From the NCBI GenBank assembly GCA_050249695.1, contig JBFWQA010000005.1:172561-236560 (forward strand): DNA of 64,000 bases. The letters are read 5' to 3'. Shown in pieces: positions 27,884 to 37,097 of this stretch (positions are counted from its first letter, which is position 1; every line of letters starts with the position of its first letter). The notes beneath the pieces are model-generated. The model saw only the letters and a program-made list of their open reading frames with translations, did no database searches and was not told the DNA's origin. Position numbers and translations under genes: made by a program. This stretch comes from JACKJP01 sp050249695 (GTDB lineage Bacteria; Pseudomonadota; Alphaproteobacteria; Rhizobiales; Tepidamorphaceae).

Positions 27884-28575
27884 CGCGGCAGTTCCCGCTC
27901 GATCGCCTCGTAGGCCGCATTGATCGCGGCAAGCCGGTCATTGGCGATGCGGCGGCATTCCTCCGGCACGCCTCTGGCCATCAGCCGGTCCGGATGGTTC
28001 TCCCTCACAAGCTGCCGGTAGCGGATTCTGATTTCCTCGAAGGCGACCCCGCGTTGCAGCCCGAGAATAGCGTAAGGGTCCTCGGCCAGACGAACGTGCC
28101 TTGCGCGGATCGTCGCAAACTCGCCTTCGGTAAAGTCGAATATGGCGGCGACCCGCGCCAGATAGTCGAGTTCCCGATCATGGACGATGCCGTCGGCCTT
28201 GGCGATGTGGAACAGTCCGTCGAGTACGTCCGCGAGCGTCTCGCGCTCGTCACCGAAAAGCCTTGCGACCTGCCGTGCATAGGCATCGAATCCTGCAACA
28301 TCGCGCTCGGCCATCTCGAAGACGCGGTCGACATGCGCCCTGTCCCCCTCGGCGACCTCGAAGATTTGTGTGAACGCGTCGCGTTCGTGATGCGTCACCA
28401 CACCGTCAGAACGCGCCATCTTTGCCGACAGCGCAATGAGCGCGAGCGAGAAGGTGATGTCGCGCTGCCGCCCGCCCGCGCCGGCCAGTCCGGCGAGGCG
28501 TTCGATCAGGCGGCTCGCGGCTTCCCCTGTGACCACGCGGGAAAAGGCGTCGCCGATGCGGCTCCAGACGCTCAT
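27880..28575 (-). CDS. TerB- and J-domain protein (DjlA-like co-chaperone)
   Basis: 231 residues. A TerB-like helical domain (FSLALIALSAKMARSDGVVTHHERDAF and VLDGLFHIAKADGIVHDRELDYL, two acidic repeats) occupies about residues 35-150, followed by a C-terminal J domain (DPYAILGLQRGVAFEEIRIRYRQL) with the HPD motif in ENHPDRLMARG. This order matches DjlA, but the N-terminal membrane anchor of DjlA is absent, so it is probably soluble. It would stimulate DnaK. The start at 28575 is chosen from domain limits; no strong ribosome site is visible there, and the frame extends to 28746. Overlaps the amidase gene by 4 bases. Confidence 0.88.
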   Translation of the reverse strand: MSVWSRIGDAFSRVVTGEAASRLIERLAGLAGAGGRQRDITFSLALIALSAKMARSDGVVTHHERDAFTQIFEVAEGDRAHVDRVFEMAERDVAGFDAYARQVARLFGDERETLADVLDGLFHIAKADGIVHDRELDYLARVAAIFDFTEGEFATIRARHVRLAEDPYAILGLQRGVAFEEIRIRYRQLVRENHPDRLMARGVPEECRRIANDRLAAINAAYEAIERELPR

Positions 28576-28739
28576 GGAGGCAACAGATAAGCCGCTCTTC
28601 CGTGTGCGGCAAGCTGCCTGGGTGACGCAGGGGCCGGCCGCGCTGCGAGGCTCTGGCTCATCCTTTCGAACAATACGGAGATTGTCACACGTTCTGTTAG
28701 GATCATTGCCGCCGGCGGCGTCCGGCAGGGAGCAAGACA

Positions 28740-29102
28740 ATGACAAGATTGCTGGGTTTATTTGTTGGTGCGACCGCTATGCTGACATCCGTGGCCGCGG
28801 CCGGCCCTTATGACGGGCTTTGGCTGCGCCCGGACAGCGGCGCTCATATCCAGGCCTCCGATTGCGGTGGCGGTCTTGGACTCAAGGTCGTCAAATCCTC
28901 CGACGCGAAAAGCGTCGGCAAGACGATCATATGTGGCGCCAAACCCGCCGGCGCCAACAGCTGGAGCGGCATAGGCCTGAAGACGGATGACGGATCGAAT
29001 TTCAAGGGCACCTGGACGCTCGACGGCGACAGCCTGACCTTGCGCGGCTGCCTCACCATCGGATTCCCGTGCCAGACGGAAGTATGGAAGCGTATCAAAT
29101 AG
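28740..29102 (+). CDS. DUF2147-type secreted protein
   Basis: 120 residues with an N-terminal signal peptide (GLFVGATAMLTSVAAA, cleavage after about 20). The mature part has the DUF2147 pattern: GLWLRPDSGAHIQASDCGGGLG at the front, a central K-rich loop, WSGIGLKTDDGSNFKGTW, and the end LRGCLTIGFPCQTEVWKRI. The paired cysteines suggest disulfides in the periplasm. Function of the family is not established. The ATG has AGGGAG about 8 bases upstream. The gene diverges from the J-domain gene and is convergent with the MarR-type gene (30-base gap). Confidence 0.75.
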   Translation: MTRLLGLFVGATAMLTSVAAAGPYDGLWLRPDSGAHIQASDCGGGLGLKVVKSSDAKSVGKTIICGAKPAGANSWSGIGLKTDDGSNFKGTWTLDGDSLTLRGCLTIGFPCQTEVWKRIK

Positions 29103-29132
29103 GATGCGACGCTGTGGAAGTGCAGTCGGCCG

Positions 29133-29660
29133 CTATAGGGATGCCGCCGTGCGCGCGGCCTGATCGTATTGACCGGACAGCGCGCGCAGAAGATCTGACA
29201 GCTCGCTGACCTTGGTGTGATCGAGGCCCAGCGTTTCGAGCGCCTCGATCAACAGCTTGTCGCGGACTTCGGCGAATTCGGTGCAGACGTCCGAACCCTT
29301 TTGGGTGACCTCCACCGTCTTTTCCTTGCCCTGCTTTCCGGAACGCACCAACCCCTGCCGCTCCAGCTTCTTGATCGCATAGGCGACGAGATGCGTGTCC
29401 TCGATATTGAGCAGGAGACACATGTCGGCCAATGTCTTGGCCCGCCCGCGATGCTTGGCCATATGCATGACCATCACGTCGAGCGGCGTCAGACCGGGTG
29501 CCCCCACCGCCGCGGCGCAACGCACAAGCCAGCGCGAGAACGCGTTCAGCGCCATCACCATCGCGAATTCCATCTCCGACAGCGCCGGATTGGTGCCGGT
29601 AATCTGCACCAGCTGCTCAACGGACCCGAAACCGGTGCCCTTCTCCTCCGCCACGTTCAA
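29133..29660 (-). CDS. MarR-type winged-helix regulator
   Basis: 175 residues. A winged-helix core (LTPLDVMVMHMAKHRGRAKTLADMCLLLNIEDTHLVAYAIKKLERQGLVRSGKQGKEKTVE... about residues 58-120) carries the recognition helix NIEDTHLVAYAIKKL and a basic wing, flanked by helices for dimerisation. It resembles a conserved rhizobial MarR-like group (the LdtR regulators may belong there; not verified). It diverges from the hydantoinase gene with a ~230-base intergenic region holding two small palindromes, so regulation of that neighbour and itself is possible but unproven. Confidence 0.85.
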   Translation of the reverse strand: MNVAEEKGTGFGSVEQLVQITGTNPALSEMEFAMVMALNAFSRWLVRCAAAVGAPGLTPLDVMVMHMAKHRGRAKTLADMCLLLNIEDTHLVAYAIKKLERQGLVRSGKQGKEKTVEVTQKGSDVCTEFAEVRDKLLIEALETLGLDHTKVSELSDLLRALSGQYDQAARTAASL

Positions 29661-29888
29661 TTTCCTTCCCTCCCCAAGAATGGATATTTTTGCTTTTTAT
29701 GCGCATCTTACGTGTGTTTTGGTGTGCACAATTTAGAGGCATCGTGGCACGGCAGCCGTACAATGTTCAATCAGGAAAACTCCTAGACGGCCTCTTCATG
29801 CAACCACAACGCGCATGGCGCGCGCCAAGTTGCTCTCGGCACCCTCCTCGTGAATGATGGCGCCCACCGGGAAAGGATGCCCAGACCC
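29661..29888. promoter_or_regulatory. Divergent intergenic region with two 8-bp palindromes
   Basis: The region between the MarR-type gene and the hydantoinase gene is locally AT-rich around 29690-29735. It holds perfect palindromes ATGCGCAT (29699-29706) and TGTGCACA (29723-29730), 24 bp apart. Such sites are the right size for dimeric winged-helix proteins; no operator for this regulator is known to me, so the assignment is tentative. Confidence 0.35.
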
Positions 29889-32800
29889 ATGACCGCACGC
29901 GACGCCTGGCATTTCTGGATAGATCGCGGCGGAACGTTCACCGATGTCGTTGCCGCCGCCCCGGACGGCGCGCTGCACGCGCGAAAGCTGCTCTCCGAGC
30001 ACCCCGCCTACGAAGACGCCGCCGTTCAGGGCATCCGCGATCTGCTCGGGCTGGCCCCGGATGAAGCGATTCCCGCAGCGCGGATAGCGACGGTCAAGAT
30101 GGGCACGACCGTTGCCACCAATGCCCTGCTCGAGCGTAAGGGCGATCCGACGCTTCTGCTGACGACGAGGGGTTTCGCCGACGCGCTGGAGATCGGGTAC
30201 CAGGCCCGTCCCGACATCTTTGCGAAAAATATCGTCAAGCCATCGCTGCTCTATGCGCGGGTCGCCGAGGTGAATGAACGCGTCCGCGCGGACGGTACCG
30301 TCGAGACGCCGCTCGATCTGCCGGGAACGGAGGCTCTGCTGCGGGAAGCCCACGCGGCCGGCCTTCGCGCCGTCGCCATCGTGTTCATGCATGGCTGGCG
30401 GCATACCGCGCATGAAAGCCAAGCCGCCAGGATCGCCCGCGATATTGGCTTTACCCAGATTTCCGTCAGCCACGAGGTCAGCCCGCTGATGAAGCTGGTC
30501 GGGCGCGGCGACACCACCGTTGTCGACGCCTATCTCTCGCCGATCCTGCGCCGTTATGTCGATCGCGTCGCCGGCGCGCTGGACCTGAAGGGAACCGGCG
30601 GCCGGCTCATGTTCATGATGAGTTCGGGCGGCCTGACGGACGCGGGGCTGTTCCAGGGCAAGGACGCAATTCTTTCCGGCCCGGCGGGAGGCGTTGTCGG
30701 CGCGGTGGCCACCAGCCGGCTGGCCGGCCATGACCGCGTGATCGGCTTCGACATGGGCGGCACCTCGACCGATGTCTGCCACTACGATGGCGAACTTGAG
30801 CGCGCCTTCGAGACGGAGGTGGCGGGCGTGCGCATGCGCGCGCCGATGATGCGGATACACACGGTGGCGGCGGGCGGCGGTTCGATCCTGCATTTCACCG
30901 ACGGCCGGTACCGCGTCGGGCCCGACAGTGCCGGCGCCGATCCCGGCCCGGCATGCTATCGCCGGGGCGGGCCGCTGGTCGTGACGGACGCGAACGTCAT
31001 GCTCGGCAAGCTGTCGCCGGACTTCTTCCCCGCGATTTTCGGTCCGGACCGCGACGAAAAGCTCGATGCGGATACGGTGCGGGCGCGCTTTGAGGAGCTC
31101 GCCGCCCGCATCGGCGATGGCCGGTCCGCCGAGCAGGTCGCGGAGGGTTTTCTCACCGTCGCGGTGGAAAACATGGCCAACGCGATCAAGAAAATTTCCG
31201 TCCAGCGCGGTCACGACGTGACCGGCTACGCGCTGAACTGCTTCGGCGGCGCTGGCGGCCAGCATGCCTGCCTGGTCGCCGACACGCTCGGGATGAAGAC
31301 GGTATTGCTCCACCCGCTGTCGGGGCTGCTTTCGGCCTACGGCATGGGCCTCGCCCACATCACAGCCAACAGAAGCCAGGGCGCCGCTCTCGATTTCACC
31401 GGCGATCATCTGGACGGCCTGGTCGAATTGCGCGGAAGGCTGTCGGCGGCGGCCCGCGCGGAAGTGACTGGACAGGGCGTTCCGGAATCCGCCATCGCCC
31501 TGACGGCGCGCCTGCACCTGCGTTACGAGGCCACGGACACGCCGTTGCCGGTTTCCTTCGCCGACGACGACATGGAGCGCATGCGCGCCGAATTCGAAGA
31601 GGCGCATCGCCGTCAGTTCGGGTTCGTCTTCCCCGGCCGCCAGATCGTCGCCGAGTTGGTGGAGGTGGAAGCCGCCGGCGGCGGCCGTCCGCCGGACGAG
31701 CCCAGGCAGGCTCTGTGCACGGATTCGCCGGAGCCGGCCGCGAAAACGCGCTTCTTTTCCGCCGGCGCATGGCACGAGGCGTCGATTTTCGTGCGCGAAG
31801 GCCTGCGGCCGGGCCATCGGATCGCGGGCCCCGCCCTGATTGTCGAGCCGCATCAGACGATCGTCGTCGAACCGGGCTGGGCCGCGGACATCACCGCGCG
31901 CAACCACGTCATCCTGACGCGAACCGCTCTCAAACGCCGCGAAGCCGCCATCGGCACCCATGCCGATCCGGTGATGCTGGAAGTCTTCAACAACCTGTTC
32001 ATGTCCATCGCCGAACAGATGGGAGTCACCCTGCAGAACACCGCCTCTTCGGTGAACATCAAGGAGCGGCTCGATTTCTCCTGCGCGGTCTTCGACGCCG
32101 ACGGCGCGCTGATCGCCAACGCGCCCCACATGCCGGTGCATCTGGGCTCGATGGACCGTTCGGTCGAAACCATTGCCAGGCTGAATCGTGGGACGATCCT
32201 TCCCGGAGATTCCTTTGCGCTCAACGCGCCCTATAATGGTGGCACCCACCTTCCCGACATCACCGTCTGCACGCCCGTCTTCGACCATGACGGTGCAAAT
32301 ATCCTGTTCTGGGTGGCAAGCCGCGGCCACCATGCCGATGTCGGCGGCACGGCGCCCGGCTCCATGTCACCGCGCGCCATGAACGTTGAGGAAGAAGGCG
32401 TGCTGATCGACAACCTGAAGCTGGTCGACGGGGGCGCGTTCCAGGAAGAGGCGCTGCACCGGGCGCTGACCGATCATCCGTTCCCGGTCCGCAATGTGGC
32501 GCAGAACGTCGCCGATCTGCGGGCTCAGCTCGCGGCCAACGAGAAGGGCGCGCACGAATTGCGCCGAATGGTCGCGCATTTCGGTCTCGACGTCGTCAAC
32601 GCCTATATGGGCCATGTGCAGGACAACGCGGCAGAGAGCGTCCGGCGCGTCATCGATTCGCTCAGCGACTGCGAATGCGAATACCCGACCGATCAGGGCG
32701 CGGTGATCCGCGTGAAAATCTCGATCGACCGTGAAAGGCGCGAGGCGACCGTGGACTTCAGCGGCACCAGCGCCCAGCAGAACAATAATTTCAACGCGCC

Positions 32801-33491
32801 CGAGCCGGTCACCCGCGCGGCCGTCCTCTACGTGTTCAGGGTGATGTGCGAGGCGCCTATACCAATGAATGTGGGCTGCCTCAGGCCGATCCGTCTGATC
32901 GTGCCGGAAGGATCGATGCTGCGGCCCGCCTACCCTGCCGCCGTCGTCGCCGGCAATGTGGAAACCAGCCAGCATGTCACCAATTGCCTGTTCCTGGCGC
33001 TCGGCGCATTGGGCAGCGCGCAGGGCACGATGAACAACCTCACTTTCGGCAACGCGACATATCAGTATTACGAGACGATCTGTTCCGGCGCGCCGGCCGG
33101 CCCCGGTTTCGACGGCGCCGATGCGGTCCACACCCATATGACCAATTCCAGGCTGACCGACCCGGAAGTACTCGAACACCGGTTTCCGGTCCTGCTGGAG
33201 GATTTCCACATCCGACGCGGCTCGGGCGGCAAGGGGCGCCGGCACGCTGGCGGCGGGACCAGCCGGACCCTGCGGTTCCTGGAGCGCATGGATTGCGCGC
33301 TGCTCTCAAGCCACCGCGAGATCGCGCCGCCCGGCCTTGACGGCGGCGGGGAGGGGGAAAGAGGCCGCGCAAGCATCAGGCGCGCGAACGGACGCGTCGA
33401 GACGCTGGCGGGCTGCGACCAGACCGTGCTGGAACCCGGCGAGGCGATCACGATCGTCACGCCGACGGGCGGCGGCTTCGGCAAGGCCTGA
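29889..33491 (+). CDS. 5-oxoprolinase / hydantoinase A-B fusion
   Basis: 1200 residues. The N-terminal HyuA part (to about residue 680) starts WHFWIDRGGTFTDVVA and has the acetate-kinase/actin-like motifs KMGTTVATNALLER, FDMGGTSTDVC and NCFGGAGGQHACLVA. The C-terminal HyuB part starts near residue 690 (VMLEVFNNLFMSIAEQMGVTLQNTA) and ends with GSGGKGRRHAGGG and PTGGGFG. The single-chain fusion matches ATP-dependent 5-oxoprolinases, which open 5-oxoproline to glutamate; a related hydantoinase activity cannot be excluded. Starts at 29850 (GTG) and 29877 also exist; 29889 has GGAAAGG 12 bases upstream and the best family alignment. It stands alone downstream of the divergent MarR-type gene. Confidence 0.93.
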   Translation: MTARDAWHFWIDRGGTFTDVVAAAPDGALHARKLLSEHPAYEDAAVQGIRDLLGLAPDEAIPAARIATVKMGTTVATNALLERKGDPTLLLTTRGFADALEIGYQARPDIFAKNIVKPSLLYARVAEVNERVRADGTVETPLDLPGTEALLREAHAAGLRAVAIVFMHGWRHTAHESQAARIARDIGFTQISVSHEVSPLMKLVGRGDTTVVDAYLSPILRRYVDRVAGALDLKGTGGRLMFMMSSGGLTDAGLFQGKDAILSGPAGGVVGAVATSRLAGHDRVIGFDMGGTSTDVCHYDGELERAFETEVAGVRMRAPMMRIHTVAAGGGSILHFTDGRYRVGPDSAGADPGPACYRRGGPLVVTDANVMLGKLSPDFFPAIFGPDRDEKLDADTVRARFEELAARIGDGRSAEQVAEGFLTVAVENMANAIKKISVQRGHDVTGYALNCFGGAGGQHACLVADTLGMKTVLLHPLSGLLSAYGMGLAHITANRSQGAALDFTGDHLDGLVELRGRLSAAARAEVTGQGVPESAIALTARLHLRYEATDTPLPVSFADDDMERMRAEFEEAHRRQFGFVFPGRQIVAELVEVEAAGGGRPPDEPRQALCTDSPEPAAKTRFFSAGAWHEASIFVREGLRPGHRIAGPALIVEPHQTIVVEPGWAADITARNHVILTRTALKRREAAIGTHADPVMLEVFNNLFMSIAEQMGVTLQNTASSVNIKERLDFSCAVFDADGALIANAPHMPVHLGSMDRSVETIARLNRGTILPGDSFALNAPYNGGTHLPDITVCTPVFDHDGANILFWVASRGHHADVGGTAPGSMSPRAMNVEEEGVLIDNLKLVDGGAFQEEALHRALTDHPFPVRNVAQNVADLRAQLAANEKGAHELRRMVAHFGLDVVNAYMGHVQDNAAESVRRVIDSLSDCECEYPTDQGAVIRVKISIDRERREATVDFSGTSAQQNNNFNAPEPVTRAAVLYVFRVMCEAPIPMNVGCLRPIRLIVPEGSMLRPAYPAAVVAGNVETSQHVTNCLFLALGALGSAQGTMNNLTFGNATYQYYETICSGAPAGPGFDGADAVHTHMTNSRLTDPEVLEHRFPVLLEDFHIRRGSGGKGRRHAGGGTSRTLRFLERMDCALLSSHREIAPPGLDGGGEGERGRASIRRANGRVETLAGCDQTVLEPGEAITIVTPTGGGFGKA

Positions 33492-33598
33492 TCCCGGCAC
33501 CGTCCCGCATTTGTAGATTTCCATCTTTGTGCTAGTGACCTCCCGCCCCGGCGGGTCGGGTGCGGTTCGGCGACAGGCAGCACACGGCTGGGGGTGCG

Positions 33599-35557
33599 AT
33601 GATTCCGGAACGAAGCAGCGATTACCGTCCCTATATCGACGGTCTGCGGGCCATCTCCATCCTCTCCGTGGTCGGCTATCACATCGGCCTGCCCGGCTTT
33701 TCCGGCGGCTTTATCGGCGTCGACATATTCTTCGTGATCTCCGGCTACCTGATCATCGGCCATCTAGTGGAAGACAACCGCCGCGCCACCTTTTCGATTC
33801 TGACCTTCTACGCGCGCCGGTCGCTGCGCATTCTGCCGCCCTATCTGCTTATGGTCGCGCTGGTCTGTCTCGTGGCGCCGATATTCCTGATCACACTGCG
33901 CTCCTACGAGGACTTCGCGCGCGCCGCGATTTCCGCCCCGCTGATGCTCTCGAACCTGATCTTCTATCTCAAGCAAGGCTATTTCGACATCGATTCGCTG
34001 GAAAAGCCGCTGCTTCACACCTGGACGCTTTCGGTCGAGGAACAGTTCTATCTCGCCGCCCCGCTGACGATCCTCCTTCTGTCGCGGGTATTCGGCGGCA
34101 CGATCGGCCGGCGCGCCTTCGCCGCCGCCTGCCTTCTCGCTCTCATCTCCTTCGTCGGATGCGTCCTGCGTACCGATCTGGGTGAAAAGAACCCCGCCTT
34201 TTACGCGCCGCACTGGCGCGCCTGGGAATTCATCATCGGCGGCCTTGCGGGTACCAGCGCCGCCTTCATCTTCAACCGGCTGCCGCGCGTCGTCTCTGAA
34301 GCCATCTCCCTCGCCGGCATCGCGGCGATCATCGGCGCGATCGTGTTGTTCAGCGAGGATATGGTCTATCCCTCATGGCGCCCGTTGATCCCGGTCGCCG
34401 GCGCCGCCCTTATCCTGATGGCCGGGCGCGCCGGCGCAAGCCCGATGACCACGGGCCTGCTCGGCCTGCGTCCGATGGCCTGGATCGGCCTGATCTCCTA
34501 CTCCTGGTATCTGTGGCACTGGCCGGTGCTGTCCTATTTGCGCATCCATCGCGGCGGCGTGGTCGACCTGCCCGTCGACGCGACCGTCGGCGGCCTCCTG
34601 GGCCTGCTCCTCGCCATCGCCAGCTATCGCTTCGTCGAGTTGCCCACGCGCCGTTTGCGCCATCGCCTCGGCCGCGACCTCTCTGCGCGCAAGGTCGTGC
34701 TGATTGCCGTTCTCGCCTGCGCCGCGACAGCCGGTCTCGGCGGCCTGGCGAGCCTCGCCTCCTACAAATATTCCGAATACCGGATCGAGACGACCTATCA
34801 CACGGAAGGCCGCGGCACGCTGAACAACGGATGCCGGCTGCTGGCGATGCGCGAATTGCCCGCGCACTGCATCGAAGGCGATTACGGCATCATCCTCGGC
34901 GACTCCACGGCCAACGCGCTCTACGAGAGCCTGGCCCGGCACTATGACGAGCGCGGCATTACCCTGGTCGCCGTCGCCCGCGGCGGCTGCAACGTCTTGC
35001 TCTTCACGCCGGAGAACCAGCGCAAGCGGCAGAACCACCAGTGCTACAATCTGGTGCCCATGCTGCAGGAGATCCTCCGTAGCCCGAACAAGCCGCGCTT
35101 CGTCATTATCCACTCCCGTGCGCTTTCGACGAAACGCGAGACAGCGGGAGATGTCGAGGCGCTCATCCGCCAGTTCGATCTCGAAGCGACGCGTGTCCTC
35201 CTCGTCGCGCCGGCGCCGTGGTTCGGGGAATCGTCGCTGACCTGTGTCATCCTCGCCGACAGGCGCAAGGCCGACTGGTCCACATGCGACAGCACGCGCG
35301 CGGAGAATGACAAATGGCAGAAGGAAGCCGCAGAAACCATGAAAGCGGTGGCCGCGCGGCTGCCCAATACGCGTTTCGTCGATCCGATGACCGTATTCTG
35401 CGACGATGAGACCTGCCGCCCCTATCGCGGCAAGGTCCTGCTGTTCGAGGACCATACCCACGTCATGCCGTCGGGCGCGGATGCGATCATAGATGCCTTC
35501 GCCGATGATTTCGAATGGGCGGCCGAAGGTGGTGGAGCCGGCGAACCAGAACGCTGA
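33599..35557 (+). CDS. OafA/YrhL-family acyltransferase with C-terminal SGNH domain
   Basis: 652 residues. The N-terminal acyltransferase-3 domain starts YRPYIDGLRAISILSVVGYHIG (catalytic His in YH) and has about ten membrane helices, including FIGVDIFFVISGYLI and SLSVEEQFYL-type WTLSVEEQFYL. After the last helix (~residue 390) a periplasmic SGNH hydrolase-like domain carries GDST (IILGDSTANALY) and DHTH near the end. Such fusions O-acetylate lipopolysaccharide, exopolysaccharide or peptidoglycan. The ATG has GGGGGTG five bases upstream. No glycan-synthesis genes flank it, so the acceptor is unknown. Confidence 0.93.
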   Translation: MIPERSSDYRPYIDGLRAISILSVVGYHIGLPGFSGGFIGVDIFFVISGYLIIGHLVEDNRRATFSILTFYARRSLRILPPYLLMVALVCLVAPIFLITLRSYEDFARAAISAPLMLSNLIFYLKQGYFDIDSLEKPLLHTWTLSVEEQFYLAAPLTILLLSRVFGGTIGRRAFAAACLLALISFVGCVLRTDLGEKNPAFYAPHWRAWEFIIGGLAGTSAAFIFNRLPRVVSEAISLAGIAAIIGAIVLFSEDMVYPSWRPLIPVAGAALILMAGRAGASPMTTGLLGLRPMAWIGLISYSWYLWHWPVLSYLRIHRGGVVDLPVDATVGGLLGLLLAIASYRFVELPTRRLRHRLGRDLSARKVVLIAVLACAATAGLGGLASLASYKYSEYRIETTYHTEGRGTLNNGCRLLAMRELPAHCIEGDYGIILGDSTANALYESLARHYDERGITLVAVARGGCNVLLFTPENQRKRQNHQCYNLVPMLQEILRSPNKPRFVIIHSRALSTKRETAGDVEALIRQFDLEATRVLLVAPAPWFGESSLTCVILADRRKADWSTCDSTRAENDKWQKEAAETMKAVAARLPNTRFVDPMTVFCDDETCRPYRGKVLLFEDHTHVMPSGADAIIDAFADDFEWAAEGGGAGEPER

Positions 35558-35590
35558 CAACCGCGTTAGGCAAGACCGAACGAGGTCCGA

Positions 35591-36334
35591 ATGCGCTTTG
35601 CAACTCTCGCCCTGGTGGCCGTTCTCCACGTGGTTTGCGCGGCCGCTTACGCTGCCGAAATGCCGCCGGTGCCGCTCCCGGAGCCGCGCCCGGCAATTTC
35701 CGAACAGCCGCCGGCTGCCGTCCCGGAAAAGGCCGGTCAGACAGACACCGCGCCCACCATGCAAACACCGGTGGTGGCGGCCTGCGATATCGTCGGCGTC
35801 TTTTTCTCCAAGGCCGAACAACCCGAGGCAGATGCGCCCGACGGAAGCGGGACAGCCTGTTTGATTGACAACCCGGTGACGCTCGATGCGGTGCTCGCCC
35901 TCGACGGCAACCGGCGCATCGCGGTATCGGGCACGCCGCTGTTGGCCTGCGCCTACGCGTCGCAGTTGGGCACCTTCCTGCGCACCATCGCCGACCCTAT
36001 GGCGCTGGGCCATTTCGGAGCCTCGATCCGCGAAGTGCGGACCGGGCCGGGATTCCAGTGCCGCTACAGAAATCGCGCGAGCGGAGGCAAGGTCAGCGCC
36101 CATGGTCGCGGCATCGCTCTCGACATTGCGGGCTTTGAACTGACGGACGGCCGGGTCGTCGCCGTCGGCACCGGCCCGATGGAGGACCGCGCGTTCATCG
36201 ACGCGATACGCAAGGCATCCTGCGGGCATTTCACAACCGTACTCGGGCCGGGTTCCGACAGCGCCCATGAGACGCACGTTCATTTCGATACTGAACGCCA
36301 CGGGCGTTCCGACGCCTATCGCATATGCCAGTGA
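35591..36334 (+). CDS. Extensin-like C-terminal domain protein (LAS-type metallopeptidase motif)
   Basis: 247 residues. Signal peptide of ~21 residues (LALVAVLHVVCAAAYA), a Pro-rich linker (PPVPLPEPRPAISEQPPAAVPEK), then the extensin-like C-terminal domain. The domain has SAHGRGIALDIAGFEL (H-x-x-G-x-A-x-D pattern) and HETHVHFD (H-x-H) near the end, the zinc-ligand arrangement of LAS peptidases that cleave peptidoglycan cross-links. It is probably periplasmic. A second family member is encoded at 39091-39792. Starts 33 bases after the acyltransferase and may be co-transcribed. Confidence 0.85.
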   Translation: MRFATLALVAVLHVVCAAAYAAEMPPVPLPEPRPAISEQPPAAVPEKAGQTDTAPTMQTPVVAACDIVGVFFSKAEQPEADAPDGSGTACLIDNPVTLDAVLALDGNRRIAVSGTPLLACAYASQLGTFLRTIADPMALGHFGASIREVRTGPGFQCRYRNRASGGKVSAHGRGIALDIAGFELTDGRVVAVGTGPMEDRAFIDAIRKASCGHFTTVLGPGSDSAHETHVHFDTERHGRSDAYRICQ

Positions 36335-36449
36335 TGGACGCGCTTGCCGGCACCGGCGCGGCCCTTTAACAGGTCAGGAGCCGCACTTACATGTGGGAGC
36401 GGCCGCAAGCACGCGGATCGCGTTCTTGCCCTCAACGGCCGGTATCTGA

Positions 36450-37058
36450 ATGCATTTCGACACACAAATGCTGACCGCTCTCCTGCAGGTCATCCTCATC
36501 GACGTCGTTCTCGCCGGAGACAACGCCATCGTCGTGGGGATGGCGGCGGCCGGCCTGCCCGCCCAGCAGCGCGCCAAGGCGATCATGCTCGGCGTCGCGT
36601 TCGCGGCCGTACTCCGCATCCTTTTCGCACTTGTGACGACGCATCTGATGGCGATCGTCGGGCTCACCTTCGCCGGCGGACTGCTGCTCGCCTATATTGC
36701 GTGGAAGCTGTGGCGAGAGACCCGGATGGGGCATATGGGCGCCTCTGAGGAAAAGGCCCATGCCGAGCCGAAATCCTTCGCCGCGGCCGCGGGACAGATC
36801 ATCCTCGCCGATATCTCGATGTCGCTGGACAATGTACTCGCGGTCGCCGGCGCCGCGCGTGAGCATCCCGGCGTTCTGGTCATCGGCCTCGTGCTGTCCG
36901 TGGCGCTCATGGGGCTTGCCGCCGGCTATGTCGCCCGCCTCCTCGACCGCTTCCACTGGCTCGCCTATGCGGGTATTGGTCTGATCGCCTATGTCGCGGT
37001 ATCGATGATGGTCGAAGGCTGGTCGGAAGTCGGCGTCGTCGCGGCGCGGATGTTCTGA
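36450..37058 (+). CDS. TerC-family (YjbE-type) integral membrane protein
   Basis: 202 residues, about seven membrane helices. It has the two acidic signature motifs of the family: LIDVVLAGDNAIVVGMAAAG in helix 1 and LADISMSLDNVLAVAGAA in helix 5, which form an inverted repeat typical of TerC/YjbE/Alx. Characterised members export Mn2+ (or assist metalation of exported proteins). No yybP-ykoY riboswitch was recognised in the 115 bases upstream. The ribosome site is weak. Downstream is a methyltransferase gene, 39 bases away. Confidence 0.9.
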   Translation: MHFDTQMLTALLQVILIDVVLAGDNAIVVGMAAAGLPAQQRAKAIMLGVAFAAVLRILFALVTTHLMAIVGLTFAGGLLLAYIAWKLWRETRMGHMGASEEKAHAEPKSFAAAAGQIILADISMSLDNVLAVAGAAREHPGVLVIGLVLSVALMGLAAGYVARLLDRFHWLAYAGIGLIAYVAVSMMVEGWSEVGVVAARMF

Positions 37059-37097
37059 CCGGGGAAATGCCGCTAGCCATTCGTTGAGGGGAGGCAG

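Noticed and set aside
29796..32333. Long open frame antisense to the 5-oxoprolinase gene, and similar long antisense frames elsewhere (e.g. 2090-3658, 34373-36301)
   Set aside because: They are products of high-GC codon bias on the opposite strand; the proteins are rich in His/Arg/Gly with no family features and lie wholly inside well-supported genes.
33542..33555. Hairpin CCCGC-CCCG-GCGGG as terminator of the 5-oxoprolinase gene
   Set aside because: The stem is short and there is no U tract; at most a weak structure.
36335..36449. Manganese (yybP-ykoY) riboswitch before the TerC-family gene
   Set aside because: The conserved loop sequences of that riboswitch were not found in the leader.
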